64,000 bases of DNA, from assembly GCF_014640115.1 (NCBI RefSeq), contig NZ_BMGI01000004.1, forward strand, positions 352,941-416,940, in the 5' to 3' direction. The position numbers and the translations under genes were made by a program. The stretch comes from Sinisalibacter lacisalsi. Its GTDB lineage: Bacteria; Pseudomonadota; Alphaproteobacteria; Rhodobacterales; Rhodobacteraceae. Below, one piece after another: positions 29,656 to 38,234 of this stretch. Below the pieces are notes generated by a model, which was not told the origin of the DNA, did not search any database, and worked only from the letters and a program-made list of their open reading frames with translations. Numbering within the stretch: position 1 is the stretch's first letter; each line of letters starts with the position of its first letter.

Positions 29656-31377
29656 ATGAACTTGAACCTGAAATCAACTACCAGCATTGCGCTGGCGCTC
29701 AGCCTGCTGGGCGGGGCGGCATTCGCCGACATGGAGGCCGCACGGGCGTTCCTTGACGCCGAAATCGGCGAGCTGTCGTCGCTGCCCCGCGCCGAGCAAG
29801 AGGCCGAAATGCAGTGGTTCGTCGACGCCGCGGCGCCGTTCCAGGGCATGGAGATCAAGGTGGTCTCGGAAACCATCACCACGCATGAATACGAAAGCCA
29901 GGTGCTTGCCCCGGCTTTCACCGCGATCACCGGTATCAAGGTCACCCATGACCTGATCGGCGAAGGCGACGTGGTGGAAAAGCTCCAGACCCAGATGCAG
30001 TCGCGCGAGAACATCTACGACGCCTACATCAACGACTCCGACCTGATCGGCACGCACTGGCGTTACCAGCAGGTGCGCAACCTGACCGACTGGATGGCGA
30101 ACGAGGCGGCGGACATCACCAGCCCGACGCTCGACCTGGAAGATTTCATCGGCACCCAGTTCACCACTGGCCCCGATGGCAAGCTCTACCAGCTGCCGAG
30201 CCAGCAATTCGCGAACCTCTACTGGTTCCGTTACGACTGGTTCACCGACCCCAAGACCATGGAAGACTTCAAGGCCGCCTATGGTTACGATCTCGGCGTG
30301 CCGGTCAACTGGGCGGCTTACGAGGACATTGCCGAGTTCTTCACCGGCCGCGACATGTCCTATGCTGGCGGCCCGGACGAGGGCGTCTTCGGCAACATGG
30401 ACTACGGCAAGAAGGACCCGAGCCTCGGCTGGCGCTACACCGACGCGTGGATGTCGATGGCCGGTATGGGCGATGTGGGTGAGCCGAACGGCCTGCCCGT
30501 CGACGAATGGGGCATTCGGGTGAACGAAGCCTCGCAACCCGTCGGCGCCTGCATGGACCGCGGTGGCGCGGCCAACAGCCCGGCAGCCGTCTACGCCGTT
30601 GAAAAGGCGATCGACTGGCTGAACAAGTACTCGCCGCCCTCTGCCATGGGGATGACCTTCTCCGAGGCGGGTCCGGTGCCGGGGCAGGGCAATATCGCCC
30701 AGCAGATGTTCCTGTACACGACCTTCGTGGCGCCGCTGGTCGACAGCCCCGCGGTGATGAACGAGGACGGCACGCCGAAGTGGCGTCTCGCCCCCAGCCC
30801 GCATGGCGTCTACTGGAAGGAAGGCCAGAAGGTCGGCTACCAGGACGTTGGTTCGTGGACGCTGATGAAGTCCACGCCCGAGGATCGCGCCAAGGCGGCC
30901 TGGCTCTATGCACAGTTCGTCACATCCAAGACGGTCGACGTGAAGAAGAGCCACGTGGGTCTGACCTTCGTGCGGGATTCCAGCATCAACCACGAAAGCT
31001 TCACCGAGCGCGCCGACAAGCTGGGCGGCCTGGTCGAGTTCTACCGCTCGCCGGCCCGCACCGCCTGGTCGCCGACAGGAACCAACGTGCCGGACTATCC
31101 GCGCCTTGCGCAGCTGTGGTGGCAGAACATCGGCGACGCCATGTCTGGTGCCAAGACGGCGCAGGATGCGCTCGATTCACTCTGCGCCGACATGGAAAGC
31201 GTGATGGAGCGGCTTGAGCGTGCAGGCGTTCAGGGCGATCTTGGTCCCAAGATGAACGAGCCGCAGGACGCGCAATACTGGCTCGACCAGCCCGGTGCGC
31301 CCTTCGCCAAGCTCGACAACGAAGACGAAGAGCCCAAGACCGTCAGCTATGATGAGCTGATTTCGTCCTGGCAGTAA
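29656..31377 (+). CDS. glpV: glycerol ABC importer substrate-binding protein GlpV
   Basis: A 573-aa periplasmic receptor with signal (TTSIALALSLLGGAAFA), beginning at 29656 after GAGGAGG. The type-1 extracellular solute-binding fold is large for its class, as is usual for GlpV. Aromatic-rich stretches such as YQLPSQQFANLYWFRYDWF and SLGWRYTDAWMSMAGM probably line the binding cleft. It delivers glycerol to GlpP/GlpQ. A strong hairpin follows the gene, consistent with higher expression than the permeases. Confidence 0.92.
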   Translation: MNLNLKSTTSIALALSLLGGAAFADMEAARAFLDAEIGELSSLPRAEQEAEMQWFVDAAAPFQGMEIKVVSETITTHEYESQVLAPAFTAITGIKVTHDLIGEGDVVEKLQTQMQSRENIYDAYINDSDLIGTHWRYQQVRNLTDWMANEAADITSPTLDLEDFIGTQFTTGPDGKLYQLPSQQFANLYWFRYDWFTDPKTMEDFKAAYGYDLGVPVNWAAYEDIAEFFTGRDMSYAGGPDEGVFGNMDYGKKDPSLGWRYTDAWMSMAGMGDVGEPNGLPVDEWGIRVNEASQPVGACMDRGGAANSPAAVYAVEKAIDWLNKYSPPSAMGMTFSEAGPVPGQGNIAQQMFLYTTFVAPLVDSPAVMNEDGTPKWRLAPSPHGVYWKEGQKVGYQDVGSWTLMKSTPEDRAKAAWLYAQFVTSKTVDVKKSHVGLTFVRDSSINHESFTERADKLGGLVEFYRSPARTAWSPTGTNVPDYPRLAQLWWQNIGDAMSGAKTAQDALDSLCADMESVMERLERAGVQGDLGPKMNEPQDAQYWLDQPGAPFAKLDNEDEEPKTVSYDELISSWQ

Positions 31378-31388
31378 GCCTTCAACCC

Positions 31389-31415
31389 TGGCCGGGGCCC
31401 ATGGGGCCCCGGCCA
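31389..31415 (+). terminator. hairpin downstream of the glpV receptor gene
   Basis: TGGCCGGGGCCC and its exact complement enclose ATG, 12 bases after the glpV stop. There is no T run; glpK follows in the same direction, so it more likely protects or attenuates the mRNA than ends it fully. Confidence 0.6.
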
Positions 31416-31484
31416 TCTCATTTCCTTCAACCAAAAAATAGGCAGATCCGGCGCCAGCGGAGATCGTTTTGAGGAGGGGCGGCG

Positions 31485-32963
31485 ATGACGCACATTCTTG
31501 CCATTGACCAGGGAACGACATCGACCCGGGCGATCGTGTTCGATGAGGCGATGTCGATCGTGGCATCCGCGCAGGAGGAATTTGGCCAGCATTTTCCCCA
31601 CAGTGGCTGGGTCGAGCATGACCCTGCCGACCTTTGGGCGACGACGGCCGCCACCTGCCGCGCGGCGATCGAAAAGGCCGGCGGCGTCGAGGTCGCGGCC
31701 ATCGGCATCACCAACCAGCGCGAGACCACGCTGGTCTGGGACCGCAAGACCGGCGCGCCGATACACAATGCCATCGTCTGGCAGGACCGGCGAACCTCGC
31801 CCTTCTGCCAGGCCCTGAAGGCCGAAGGCTTCGAGGAAACGGTCGCCGACCGAACCGGCCTTTTGCTCGATCCCTATTTCAGCGGCACGAAACTCGCCTG
31901 GCTGCTCGACAACGTCGAAGGCGCGCGCGCGCGCGCCGAGGCGGGAGAGCTGGTTTTCGGCACGGTCGATACCTGGCTGGTCTGGAACCTGACCGGCGGG
32001 GCGGTGCATGTCACCGACGCCACGAATGCCGCGCGCACGATGCTCTACGACATCCGCAAGGGGCGCTGGTCGCAGACCATATGCGATCGGCTCAACATCC
32101 CGATGGCCATGTTGCCTGAGGTGAAGGACTGCGCGGCCGATTTCGGCCAGGCGCGCCCCGATCTCTTTGGCCGCCCGATCCCGATCATGGGCCTCGCCGG
32201 GGATCAGCAAGCCGCGAGCATGGGCCAGGCCTGTTTCGACCCGGGGATGCTCAAATCCACCTACGGCACCGGGTGTTTCGCCCTGCTCAACACGGGAGAT
32301 ACGCCGGTCCGGTCGCAAAACCGCCTGCTGACCACGATCGCTTACCAGCTGGATGGCAAGACCACCTATGCGCTGGAAGGGTCGATCTTCATCGCCGGCG
32401 CGGTGGTGCAATGGCTGCGCGACGGGCTGAAGATCATCCGCGAAGCCGGGGAATCCCAACCGCTGGCCGAACGGGCCGATCCCTCGCAGCAGCTCGTCAT
32501 GGTGCCGGCCTTCACCGGGCTCGGGGCGCCCTACTGGAATGCCGAGTGCCGGGGCGCGGTGTTTGGCCTGACCCGCAACTCCGGCCCGGACGAATTCGCC
32601 CGCGCCGCGCTGGAAAGCGTGGGCTACCAGACCCGCGATTTGCTGGCCGCGATGCAGGCGGATATGGGGCGCGCGGGGGATGCCGTGCTGCGCGTGGACG
32701 GCGGCATGAGCGCGTCCGAATTCACCATGCAGTTCCTGTCGGACATCATCGGGGCGCGGGTCGACCGGCCGAAGGTGCTCGAGACCACTGCGCTCGGCGC
32801 GGCATGGCTGGCCGGGCAGAGGGCCGGGATCTATCCCGCGCAAGCCGAGTTCGCCAGCCAGTGGGCGCTGGACCGCAGCTTCTCACCAGAGATGGACGAT
32901 GAGACACGCGCGAGCAAATACGCCGCGTGGCAACGCGCGGTCGACGCCACCATGAGGTTCTGA
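31485..32963 (+). CDS. glpK: glycerol kinase
   Basis: A 492-aa FGGY kinase making sn-glycerol 3-phosphate from glycerol and ATP. The phosphate-1 motif [14 protein letters not shown] is at the N-terminus, followed by [16 protein letters not shown], the conserved [12 protein letters not shown] with [15 protein letters not shown], and [18 protein letters not shown] in the C-terminal domain. Length is normal. A ribosome site (GAGGAGGGG) precedes the ATG. It supplies the substrate for GlpD at the start of this operon. Confidence 0.96.
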   Translation: MTHILAIDQGTTSTRAIVFDEAMSIVASAQEEFGQHFPHSGWVEHDPADLWATTAATCRAAIEKAGGVEVAAIGITNQRETTLVWDRKTGAPIHNAIVWQDRRTSPFCQALKAEGFEETVADRTGLLLDPYFSGTKLAWLLDNVEGARARAEAGELVFGTVDTWLVWNLTGGAVHVTDATNAARTMLYDIRKGRWSQTICDRLNIPMAMLPEVKDCAADFGQARPDLFGRPIPIMGLAGDQQAASMGQACFDPGMLKSTYGTGCFALLNTGDTPVRSQNRLLTTIAYQLDGKTTYALEGSIFIAGAVVQWLRDGLKIIREAGESQPLAERADPSQQLVMVPAFTGLGAPYWNAECRGAVFGLTRNSGPDEFARAALESVGYQTRDLLAAMQADMGRAGDAVLRVDGGMSASEFTMQFLSDIIGARVDRPKVLETTALGAAWLAGQRAGIYPAQAEFASQWALDRSFSPEMDDETRASKYAAWQRAVDATMRF

Positions 32964-32967
32964 GCCC

Positions 32968-33978
32968 ATGACCCAGCCGATGACGCTGCGGCGCTTCCTG
33001 ACCCGCCGGGCGGGACGGGGTGAGCTTGATCCGAACCTGATCTTCCTGATCGAGGATATCGCGTCGGCGTGCCGGGTGATCGGCAACCGGCTGCGAAATG
33101 CGGCCTTCGAAGACAATCATGGCCTCGCGGGCGAGATCAATGTTCAGGGCGAAGACCAGAAGAAACTCGATGTGATCGCCGATGAGACCTTTGCCCGCAT
33201 CTGCGAGAACTCGCCCCGGCTGGCCGCGCTGGTCAGCGAGGAAAAGGAAGAAGCCGTTTGGCTGAAAGAGCCCGAGGCCGGGGATTTCCTGCTCTATTAT
33301 GACCCGTTGGATGGCTCGTCCAATATCGACGTGAACCTGTCGGTCGGGTCGATCTTTTCGATCTGTACCGTGGCGGCGGCGGGCGAGCGCGACGTGATGA
33401 AACCCGGCCGCGTGCAGGAATGTGCCGGTTACGCGATCTACGGCCCCACCCTGATGCTGGTGCTGACAGTCGGAGACGGCGTTTTCGGGTTTTCCTGTGA
33501 ATACGGGACGGGAGATTTCCGTTTGACGCACCCGGACATGACCATCCCGGCGAAGACCTCGGAGTTTGCCATAAACGCCTCGCGCTATCGGTTCTGGGAC
33601 CAACCCGTGCGGCGCTATGTGGATGAATGCCTTGCCGGCCGGGCCGGGACGCGCGCGCGCGATTTCAACATGCGCTGGACGGCCTCGATGGTGGCCGAAG
33701 TCCACCGCATTCTGACCCGTGGCGGCGTGTTCCTTTACCCGGCGGATGAGGCCAACCGAGCGGAAGGGGGCAAGCTTCGCCTGCTCTACGAGGCCAGCCC
33801 GATGGCGATGCTGGTCGAACAGGCCGGTGGTGCAGCCACAACCGGGCAGACCCGCATTCTCGATATTCAACCGCAAAGCCACCACCAGCGCGTGCCGGTG
33901 ATCCTCGGGTCCACGCAGGAGGTGACGCGCTTGTCCGGCTATCACCGCGAGGCGGAAACAAACGTCGCCGCATCCTGA
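32968..33978 (+). CDS. fbp: class I fructose-1,6-bisphosphatase
   Basis: A 336-aa cytosolic phosphatase of gluconeogenesis. The metal-binding signature YYDPLDGSSNIDVNLSVGSI is complete, and the substrate/AMP-region block KLRLLYEASPMAMLVEQAGG is in place. It begins four bases after glpK. Its presence in the glycerol operon fits the need to convert triose phosphate to hexose phosphate when glycerol is the carbon source. Confidence 0.94.
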   Translation: MTQPMTLRRFLTRRAGRGELDPNLIFLIEDIASACRVIGNRLRNAAFEDNHGLAGEINVQGEDQKKLDVIADETFARICENSPRLAALVSEEKEEAVWLKEPEAGDFLLYYDPLDGSSNIDVNLSVGSIFSICTVAAAGERDVMKPGRVQECAGYAIYGPTLMLVLTVGDGVFGFSCEYGTGDFRLTHPDMTIPAKTSEFAINASRYRFWDQPVRRYVDECLAGRAGTRARDFNMRWTASMVAEVHRILTRGGVFLYPADEANRAEGGKLRLLYEASPMAMLVEQAGGAATTGQTRILDIQPQSHHQRVPVILGSTQEVTRLSGYHREAETNVAAS

Positions 33979-33992
33979 GAAGAGGAATTCAC

Positions 33993-34118
33993 ATGGGCTC
34001 CGTTTTTCGACGCCAAGAGCTCTGCGATGCGGCCAAACACGGCTTGCGGATCCGCCCGGCCGGGATCGCCGGGAAACGCTCGCAAGCCGAAACGACGGCC
34101 CCGGCGGCATCGGCATGA
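33993..34118 (+). CDS. possible 41-aa coupled small ORF before the Fe-alcohol dehydrogenase gene
   Basis: The frame has its own ribosome site (AGAGGA, eight bases before ATG), starts 14 bases after fbp, and ends in a TGA that overlaps the ATG of the next gene (ATGA). The peptide is basic (VFRRQELCDAAKHGLRIRP) and is not recognised. The dehydrogenase ATG itself has no clear ribosome site, so coupling from this frame may drive its translation. Confidence 0.35.
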   Translation: MGSVFRRQELCDAAKHGLRIRPAGIAGKRSQAETTAPAASA

Positions 34119-35257
34119 CATCGTTTTCACTGACAGCCCCCGCCCGAACGATCTTTGCCCGGGGCAGCCGCCGCGATGCCGCCGCCGAAATCGCCCGGCT
34201 CGGCAAACGGGTTCTCCTGGTCCGGGGACGATCCGTGCCCTGGGTGGATGACCTTGCCCGCGATCTGGGCGCGGCGGGTTGCCGGGTTGAAACGGTATGG
34301 GCAGGTGGCGAACCTACCCTCGACGCGGTCCGGCAAGGCGTGGCGCAGGCCCGCGAGCACCGGGCGGCGTGCATCGTCGCGGTCGGCGGCGGGGCGGTTA
34401 TCGACCTCGGGAAGGCGCTGTCCGGGCTGAGTGTCAGCGATGGCGATCCGGGTGAGTTTCTTGAGCGAGGAGACGGGCCGGCCCGCAGGCTCGAGGACCC
34501 GCTCCCTTTCGTCGCCATGCCCACGACCGCCGGAACGGGCGCGGAAGCGACGAAAAACGCGGTGATCGGTGTGCCCGAGCGGCAGGCGAAAATCAGCCTG
34601 CGCGACGCTCGTCTTGTCCCGGATCTTGCCATCGTCGATCCCGCGCTGACCGATGGCGCGCCCAGGGGGCTGACCCTGGCGACCGGGCTCGACGCGATCA
34701 CGCAGTTGATCGAGAGTTATCTGTGCAACCGCGCCAACCCCGTCACCGACGCGATCTGCCGCGCCACCATTCCAACCGCGATCGTCTCGCTGCACCGCCT
34801 GATGCAGAATGAGGACGCGCAGGCGCGCGATGTCATGGCCCGCGCGAGTTTTCTCAGTGGCCTGGCGCTTGCGAACTCCGGTCTGGGCATTGTTCATGGT
34901 CTCGCGTCGGTCATCGGTGGGCGTGGTGCGGCGCATGGTGTGATCTGCGGGCGATTGCTGGCGTCGGCATTGACGGTAAATGCCGCTGCGGTGCAACGCC
35001 GAAGCGGCGAGACCTCGCGCTTCCGCGATATCGCATCCTGGCTCGCCACGGGCCTTGACCGCCCGATTGAGGACGGCTTTGCGGCCTTGCGTGACTTCGT
35101 GGATGCGCATGACCTGCCGTCGTTCGAAAATCTCGGTCTTTCGCAAACCGAGATCGAAAGCGTGGCGACGATGGCGAGATCCGCGTCCTCGACCAAGGCC
35201 AATCCCGTTGCGCTTGACCACGATGAGATCTGCCGTGTTCTGAGCGATGCCTGGTGA
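34115..35257 (+). CDS. iron-containing alcohol dehydrogenase family protein
   Basis: A 380-aa group III dehydrogenase with an N-terminal NAD(P) domain (IVAVGGGAVIDLGKAL, MPTTAGTGAEATKNAVI) and a C-terminal metal domain. Of the usual metal ligands, Asp is in GLDAITQLIESYL, but the histidine four residues later is glutamine; the later histidines remain (GIVHGLAS, AAHGVICG). Glutamine at that position marks a subset of the family. Substrate unknown; the operon suggests a C3 alcohol or aldehyde. Last gene of the glycerol run. Confidence 0.88.
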   Translation: MTSFSLTAPARTIFARGSRRDAAAEIARLGKRVLLVRGRSVPWVDDLARDLGAAGCRVETVWAGGEPTLDAVRQGVAQAREHRAACIVAVGGGAVIDLGKALSGLSVSDGDPGEFLERGDGPARRLEDPLPFVAMPTTAGTGAEATKNAVIGVPERQAKISLRDARLVPDLAIVDPALTDGAPRGLTLATGLDAITQLIESYLCNRANPVTDAICRATIPTAIVSLHRLMQNEDAQARDVMARASFLSGLALANSGLGIVHGLASVIGGRGAAHGVICGRLLASALTVNAAAVQRRSGETSRFRDIASWLATGLDRPIEDGFAALRDFVDAHDLPSFENLGLSQTEIESVATMARSASSTKANPVALDHDEICRVLSDAW

Positions 35258-35267
35258 GCCGTCCGCC

Positions 35268-35290
35268 ATTGGCGCGGCTATTGCGCCAAT
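35268..35290. terminator. hairpin between convergent genes
   Basis: ATTGGCGC and GCGCCAAT flank seven bases just after the dehydrogenase stop. There is no T run, so confidence is limited. Confidence 0.45.
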
Positions 35291-35402
35291 CCGCAGCTAG
35301 CGGGATTTCCCTTTAGCGCACCGCTTGGGGCTGCACGCACCTGGGAGTGAATGGCCGGGGTCTTGCCTGGCGGGCCGGTATCTTGCTGCCCGCCCGAGTT
35401 TC

Positions 35403-36080
35403 TCATTTCGGCCGGCCGAGCAGATTTTTCTGGACGCTTTCAAGATGCGTCCGCATGGCAGCCGCCGCTTGTTCCGGGTGCCGCGCATTCAGGGCCTCGA
35501 GGATCTTTGCGTGTTCCTCGCAGTAGATTTTCCTCCGGTCCTCCGCGAAGCTCCGCGCTTTCATCTCGAACCATTTCGGCTGATCGCGCAGGATGCGAAT
35601 AACCTCGTGGAACTCCCGCAACAGGTCATTGCGCGTGCACGAGAAGATCTTGCGGTGGAACTCCGCGTCCCAAGCCTCGAACTCCGGCATCTCCTTGGCG
35701 GCGACGGCGCGTTCATGCGCCTCGGCGATGGCGGCCAAGGCCGAGGAGCTGGCGTTCGTGGCCGCGAAGGCCGTTGCAGCAGGTTCGAGCAGGAGCCGCA
35801 CCTCCATCATGTCGGCGGGCGAGGTGCCTTCCATTCTGCGCACGATCTCGGCGATCTCATCATCCGCTTGATGGTCGCGCAGATAGGTGCCGCGCCCGAC
35901 CTGGCGCGCCAGCAAGCCGTCGGCCTCGAGCTGGTCGAAAGCACGCCGGATGGTGTTGCGGGCAACCCCGTATTGTGTTGCGAATTCTCGTTCCGTGGGA
36001 AGGCGCTTCTCGCCGCCCCATTCTCCGGCCATCACTCGTTTCCGAAGCTCTCCCGCAATTTCATCGGCGTTACCGCGCAT
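35403..36080 (-). CDS. GntR-family (FCD) transcriptional regulator
   Basis: A 225-aa regulator with an N-terminal winged helix (RLPTEREFATQYGVARNTIR, then LEADGLLARQVGRGTYL, residues 25-70) and an all-helical FCD effector domain (residues about 85-215; EVRLLLEPAATAFAA, DAEFHRKIF, EEHAKILEALNAR), in which Asp/His residues usually bind a metal and a carboxylate effector. It is divergent from the fumarylacetoacetate-hydrolase-type gene and TRAP genes, and a palindrome lies just upstream of its start. Confidence 0.93.
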   Translation of the reverse strand: MRGNADEIAGELRKRVMAGEWGGEKRLPTEREFATQYGVARNTIRRAFDQLEADGLLARQVGRGTYLRDHQADDEIAEIVRRMEGTSPADMMEVRLLLEPAATAFAATNASSSALAAIAEAHERAVAAKEMPEFEAWDAEFHRKIFSCTRNDLLREFHEVIRILRDQPKWFEMKARSFAEDRRKIYCEEHAKILEALNARHPEQAAAAMRTHLESVQKNLLGRPK

Positions 36081-36102
36081 ACTGACCTCAAATGATCCAA
36101 TG

Positions 36103-36117
36103 GTAGTCCAATACTAC
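36103..36117. promoter_or_regulatory. probable GntR operator
   Basis: GTAGT and ACTAC flank five bases (CCAAT), 23 bases upstream of the GntR start. GntR/FadR-type operators are short palindromes with conserved GT and AC in the arms, which this has. ATCCAAT also occurs just beside it at 36095-36101. Confidence 0.5.
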
Positions 36118-36185
36118 GATCCTTTGGCTGTTTTTCAAGTGTGGATAAAAAGTCCTTGCCTGCGACGATTCCTGAATATACCATA

Positions 36186-36210
36186 ATGTGATCCAATGTG
36201 AACCAATATG
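36186..36210 (+). repeat. tandem 10-bp repeats before the FAH-family gene
   Basis: ATGTGATCCA and ATGTGAACCA are adjacent, followed by ATATGA, ending 17 bases before the TTG start. They share CCAA with the GntR palindrome region. They could be a second regulator site overlapping the promoter of the plus-strand genes. Confidence 0.4.
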
Positions 36211-36226
36211 ACGGGGGGAGGGGCTT

Positions 36227-37099
36227 TTGAAGCTTGCGACGTACCAGTATGACGGAAAGCGAAACGTGGGGGTGGTCGATGCGCTCGCCCGGACGGTCGC
36301 GCCCTTTGACCTTTCCGTGGACCAGGCGCTGCGTGGCGTCTCCGCCCTGATAGGGATGGACACGCCGCCTGCAACCGGTGCGCCCGTTCCCCTTGCCGAC
36401 GTCGTGCTCGAGGCGCCGCTGCCCCGGCCCGAGCGCAATATTTTCTGCGTCGGCAAGAATTATTTCGAGCACGCCCACGAGTTCTCCCGGAGCGGCTTCG
36501 ATTCGAGCGCGGCGATGGGCGCGGTGCCGAACGATCCGATCATCTTCTCGAAGGTCCCCGATTGCGTGATCGGGCCGGAGGGCGACATCATCATCGACCC
36601 CGATGTTTCCGAGGCCATCGACTACGAAGCCGAGCTTGCCGTGATCATCGGAGAGGGTGGGCGCGGCATCTCGAAGGACGATGCGATGGCGCATGTCTGG
36701 GGCTACACCATCGTCAACGACATAACGGCGCGGGATCTGCAGGGCCGGTATAGCCAATGGCTCATCGGCAAGTCGCAAGACACGTTCTGCCCGATGGGGC
36801 CCTGGGCGGTGACCCGCGACGAGATCGACATCGGCGATACGCCGATCCGGTGCACCGTAAACGGCGAACTTCGCCAGGATTCGAATACCGGCCTTCTGAT
36901 CTTCGATATCCCGACGATCATCGCGACGATCTCTGCCGGTGTGACGCTGAAGCCCGGCGACGTGATCGCCACCGGAACGCCCGCGGGCGTCGGAATCGGG
37001 TTCCAGCCGCCGAAATACCTGCGGCCCGGCGATGTCGTCGAGGTCGAAATCGAGGGTCTTGGAACGCTTAGGAACGCCTGCAAACGCCGGAGCGTGTGA
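36227..37099 (+). CDS. fumarylacetoacetate hydrolase-family protein
   Basis: A 290-aa enzyme starting at a TTG preceded by GGGGGGAGGGG. The catalytic domain covers residues about 65-285: FCVGKNYFEHA, the metal-binding acidic residues in DYEAELAVIIGEGG, and VNDITARDLQ, with the closing GDVIATGTPAGVG. Members hydrolyse C-C bonds of acylpyruvates or decarboxylate/hydrate 2-oxo acids from aromatic and sugar-acid degradation. With a GntR regulator and TRAP transporter beside it, it probably processes the imported acid. Confidence 0.9.
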   Translation: MKLATYQYDGKRNVGVVDALARTVAPFDLSVDQALRGVSALIGMDTPPATGAPVPLADVVLEAPLPRPERNIFCVGKNYFEHAHEFSRSGFDSSAAMGAVPNDPIIFSKVPDCVIGPEGDIIIDPDVSEAIDYEAELAVIIGEGGRGISKDDAMAHVWGYTIVNDITARDLQGRYSQWLIGKSQDTFCPMGPWAVTRDEIDIGDTPIRCTVNGELRQDSNTGLLIFDIPTIIATISAGVTLKPGDVIATGTPAGVGIGFQPPKYLRPGDVVEVEIEGLGTLRNACKRRSV

Positions 37100-37205
37100 G
37101 CGAAGAAGCAAGGTGCCGCGGTCTGCGCGAAATATCGGCCGACCGACGAAGCGAGGCACTTTGCCAATCGGGCGAAAGCCCAAAACAGTGGAGGAGAGAT
37201 ATACC

Positions 37206-38159
37206 ATGAGACATGCGATATTCGCCTTGTCGGCGGCGGCCGTGACAGCGGTTGCGGCACCGTCGATCGCGCAGGACACCACCGAGGTCGCCTGGGGTGG
37301 CTCAAGCCCGGGTGGGGTCATGTATTACATGGTCGGCGTCGCCGGCACCGAACTCGGCAAGGATCTGCCCGAGATCAACATCACGCAAGTGACCACCGGT
37401 GGTTCGACAGAGAACGCCAAGCGCCTGATCAAGGGCGAACTGGACATGGGCATCGTCTATGGCAGCCATGTCTACATGTCGCAGGAGCCCGAGGGCCCCT
37501 TCGCCGGCGGCGACAAGGGCACGATGCTGCGCGGCGTCGCGATGGCCTACGAGGGGCCGACCTACTTCGTCGCCCTTGGCGGCAGCGGCATCGAGGAGCT
37601 TTCCGACCTCGAAGGCAAGAAGGTTGCGCTTGGACCGCCGGGATCGGGCACGGTGTTCAACTGCTCGAACATCCTGACCGCGCTCGGTCTTCTCGACACC
37701 ATCCAGCCGCAGATGATGACCTTCGCCGATGCCGGCCGCGCGCTTGGCAACGGTCAGATCGACGCGTTCTGCCAGTCGTCCTCGCCCGCGGCGGCGGTGA
37801 CCGAGTTGGCCGAGACACGGGAAATCACCATTCTGCCCTATTCGGATGAGCAGCTTGCGACGATCTCGGATACCTATCCCTTCTACCACGCCGGCACGAT
37901 GCCCGAGACGACCTACAAGGGCGTTCCGGCGACCGACATGCCGTTCACCACGGTTTACTGGGTGGCGCATGAGCGCGTGTCCGAGGATGTCGTGAAAAAG
38001 ATGGTCGCCGCGGCCTACGACAAGCAGGATGCGCTGGCGGCGGGCCACAAGGCCTGGGCCCAGATGAAGCCCGACGTCGCCAACTTCCAGAAGCTGGGCG
38101 CACCGATGCACCCCGGCGCGGAAGCCTACTACCGCGAACAGGGCCTGTGGACGGAGTGA
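37206..38159 (+). CDS. TAXI-family TRAP transporter substrate-binding protein
   Basis: A 317-aa periplasmic receptor with signal (ALSAAAVTAVAAPSIAQ). The TAXI group is indicated by WGGSSPGGVMYYMVGVAGTE, TTGGSTENAKRLIKGELDMG and VALGPPGSGT. The start at 37206 follows GGAGAG. It feeds the fused permease encoded 75 bases downstream. Ligands of TAXI receptors include dicarboxylates and amino acids; this one is unknown. Confidence 0.92.
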   Translation: MRHAIFALSAAAVTAVAAPSIAQDTTEVAWGGSSPGGVMYYMVGVAGTELGKDLPEINITQVTTGGSTENAKRLIKGELDMGIVYGSHVYMSQEPEGPFAGGDKGTMLRGVAMAYEGPTYFVALGGSGIEELSDLEGKKVALGPPGSGTVFNCSNILTALGLLDTIQPQMMTFADAGRALGNGQIDAFCQSSSPAAAVTELAETREITILPYSDEQLATISDTYPFYHAGTMPETTYKGVPATDMPFTTVYWVAHERVSEDVVKKMVAAAYDKQDALAAGHKAWAQMKPDVANFQKLGAPMHPGAEAYYREQGLWTE

Positions 38160-38182
38160 TCCCGACCGGCTGAACGACAGGC

Positions 38183-38205
38183 GCCCCGGCCCGCGTGGCC
38201 GGGGC
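38183..38205 (+). terminator. hairpin between TAXI receptor and TRAP permease genes
   Basis: GCCCCGGCC and GGCCGGGGC flank five bases, 24 bases after the receptor stop and 30 before the permease start. It lacks a T run and probably sets the receptor:permease expression ratio. Confidence 0.55.
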
Positions 38206-38234
38206 GATCCAGCTTACCTCGACAGGACGACTTC

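Noticed and set aside
30341..30913. Minus-strand frame opposite glpV
   Set aside because: Arg/Ser/Pro-rich shadow of a clear receptor gene.
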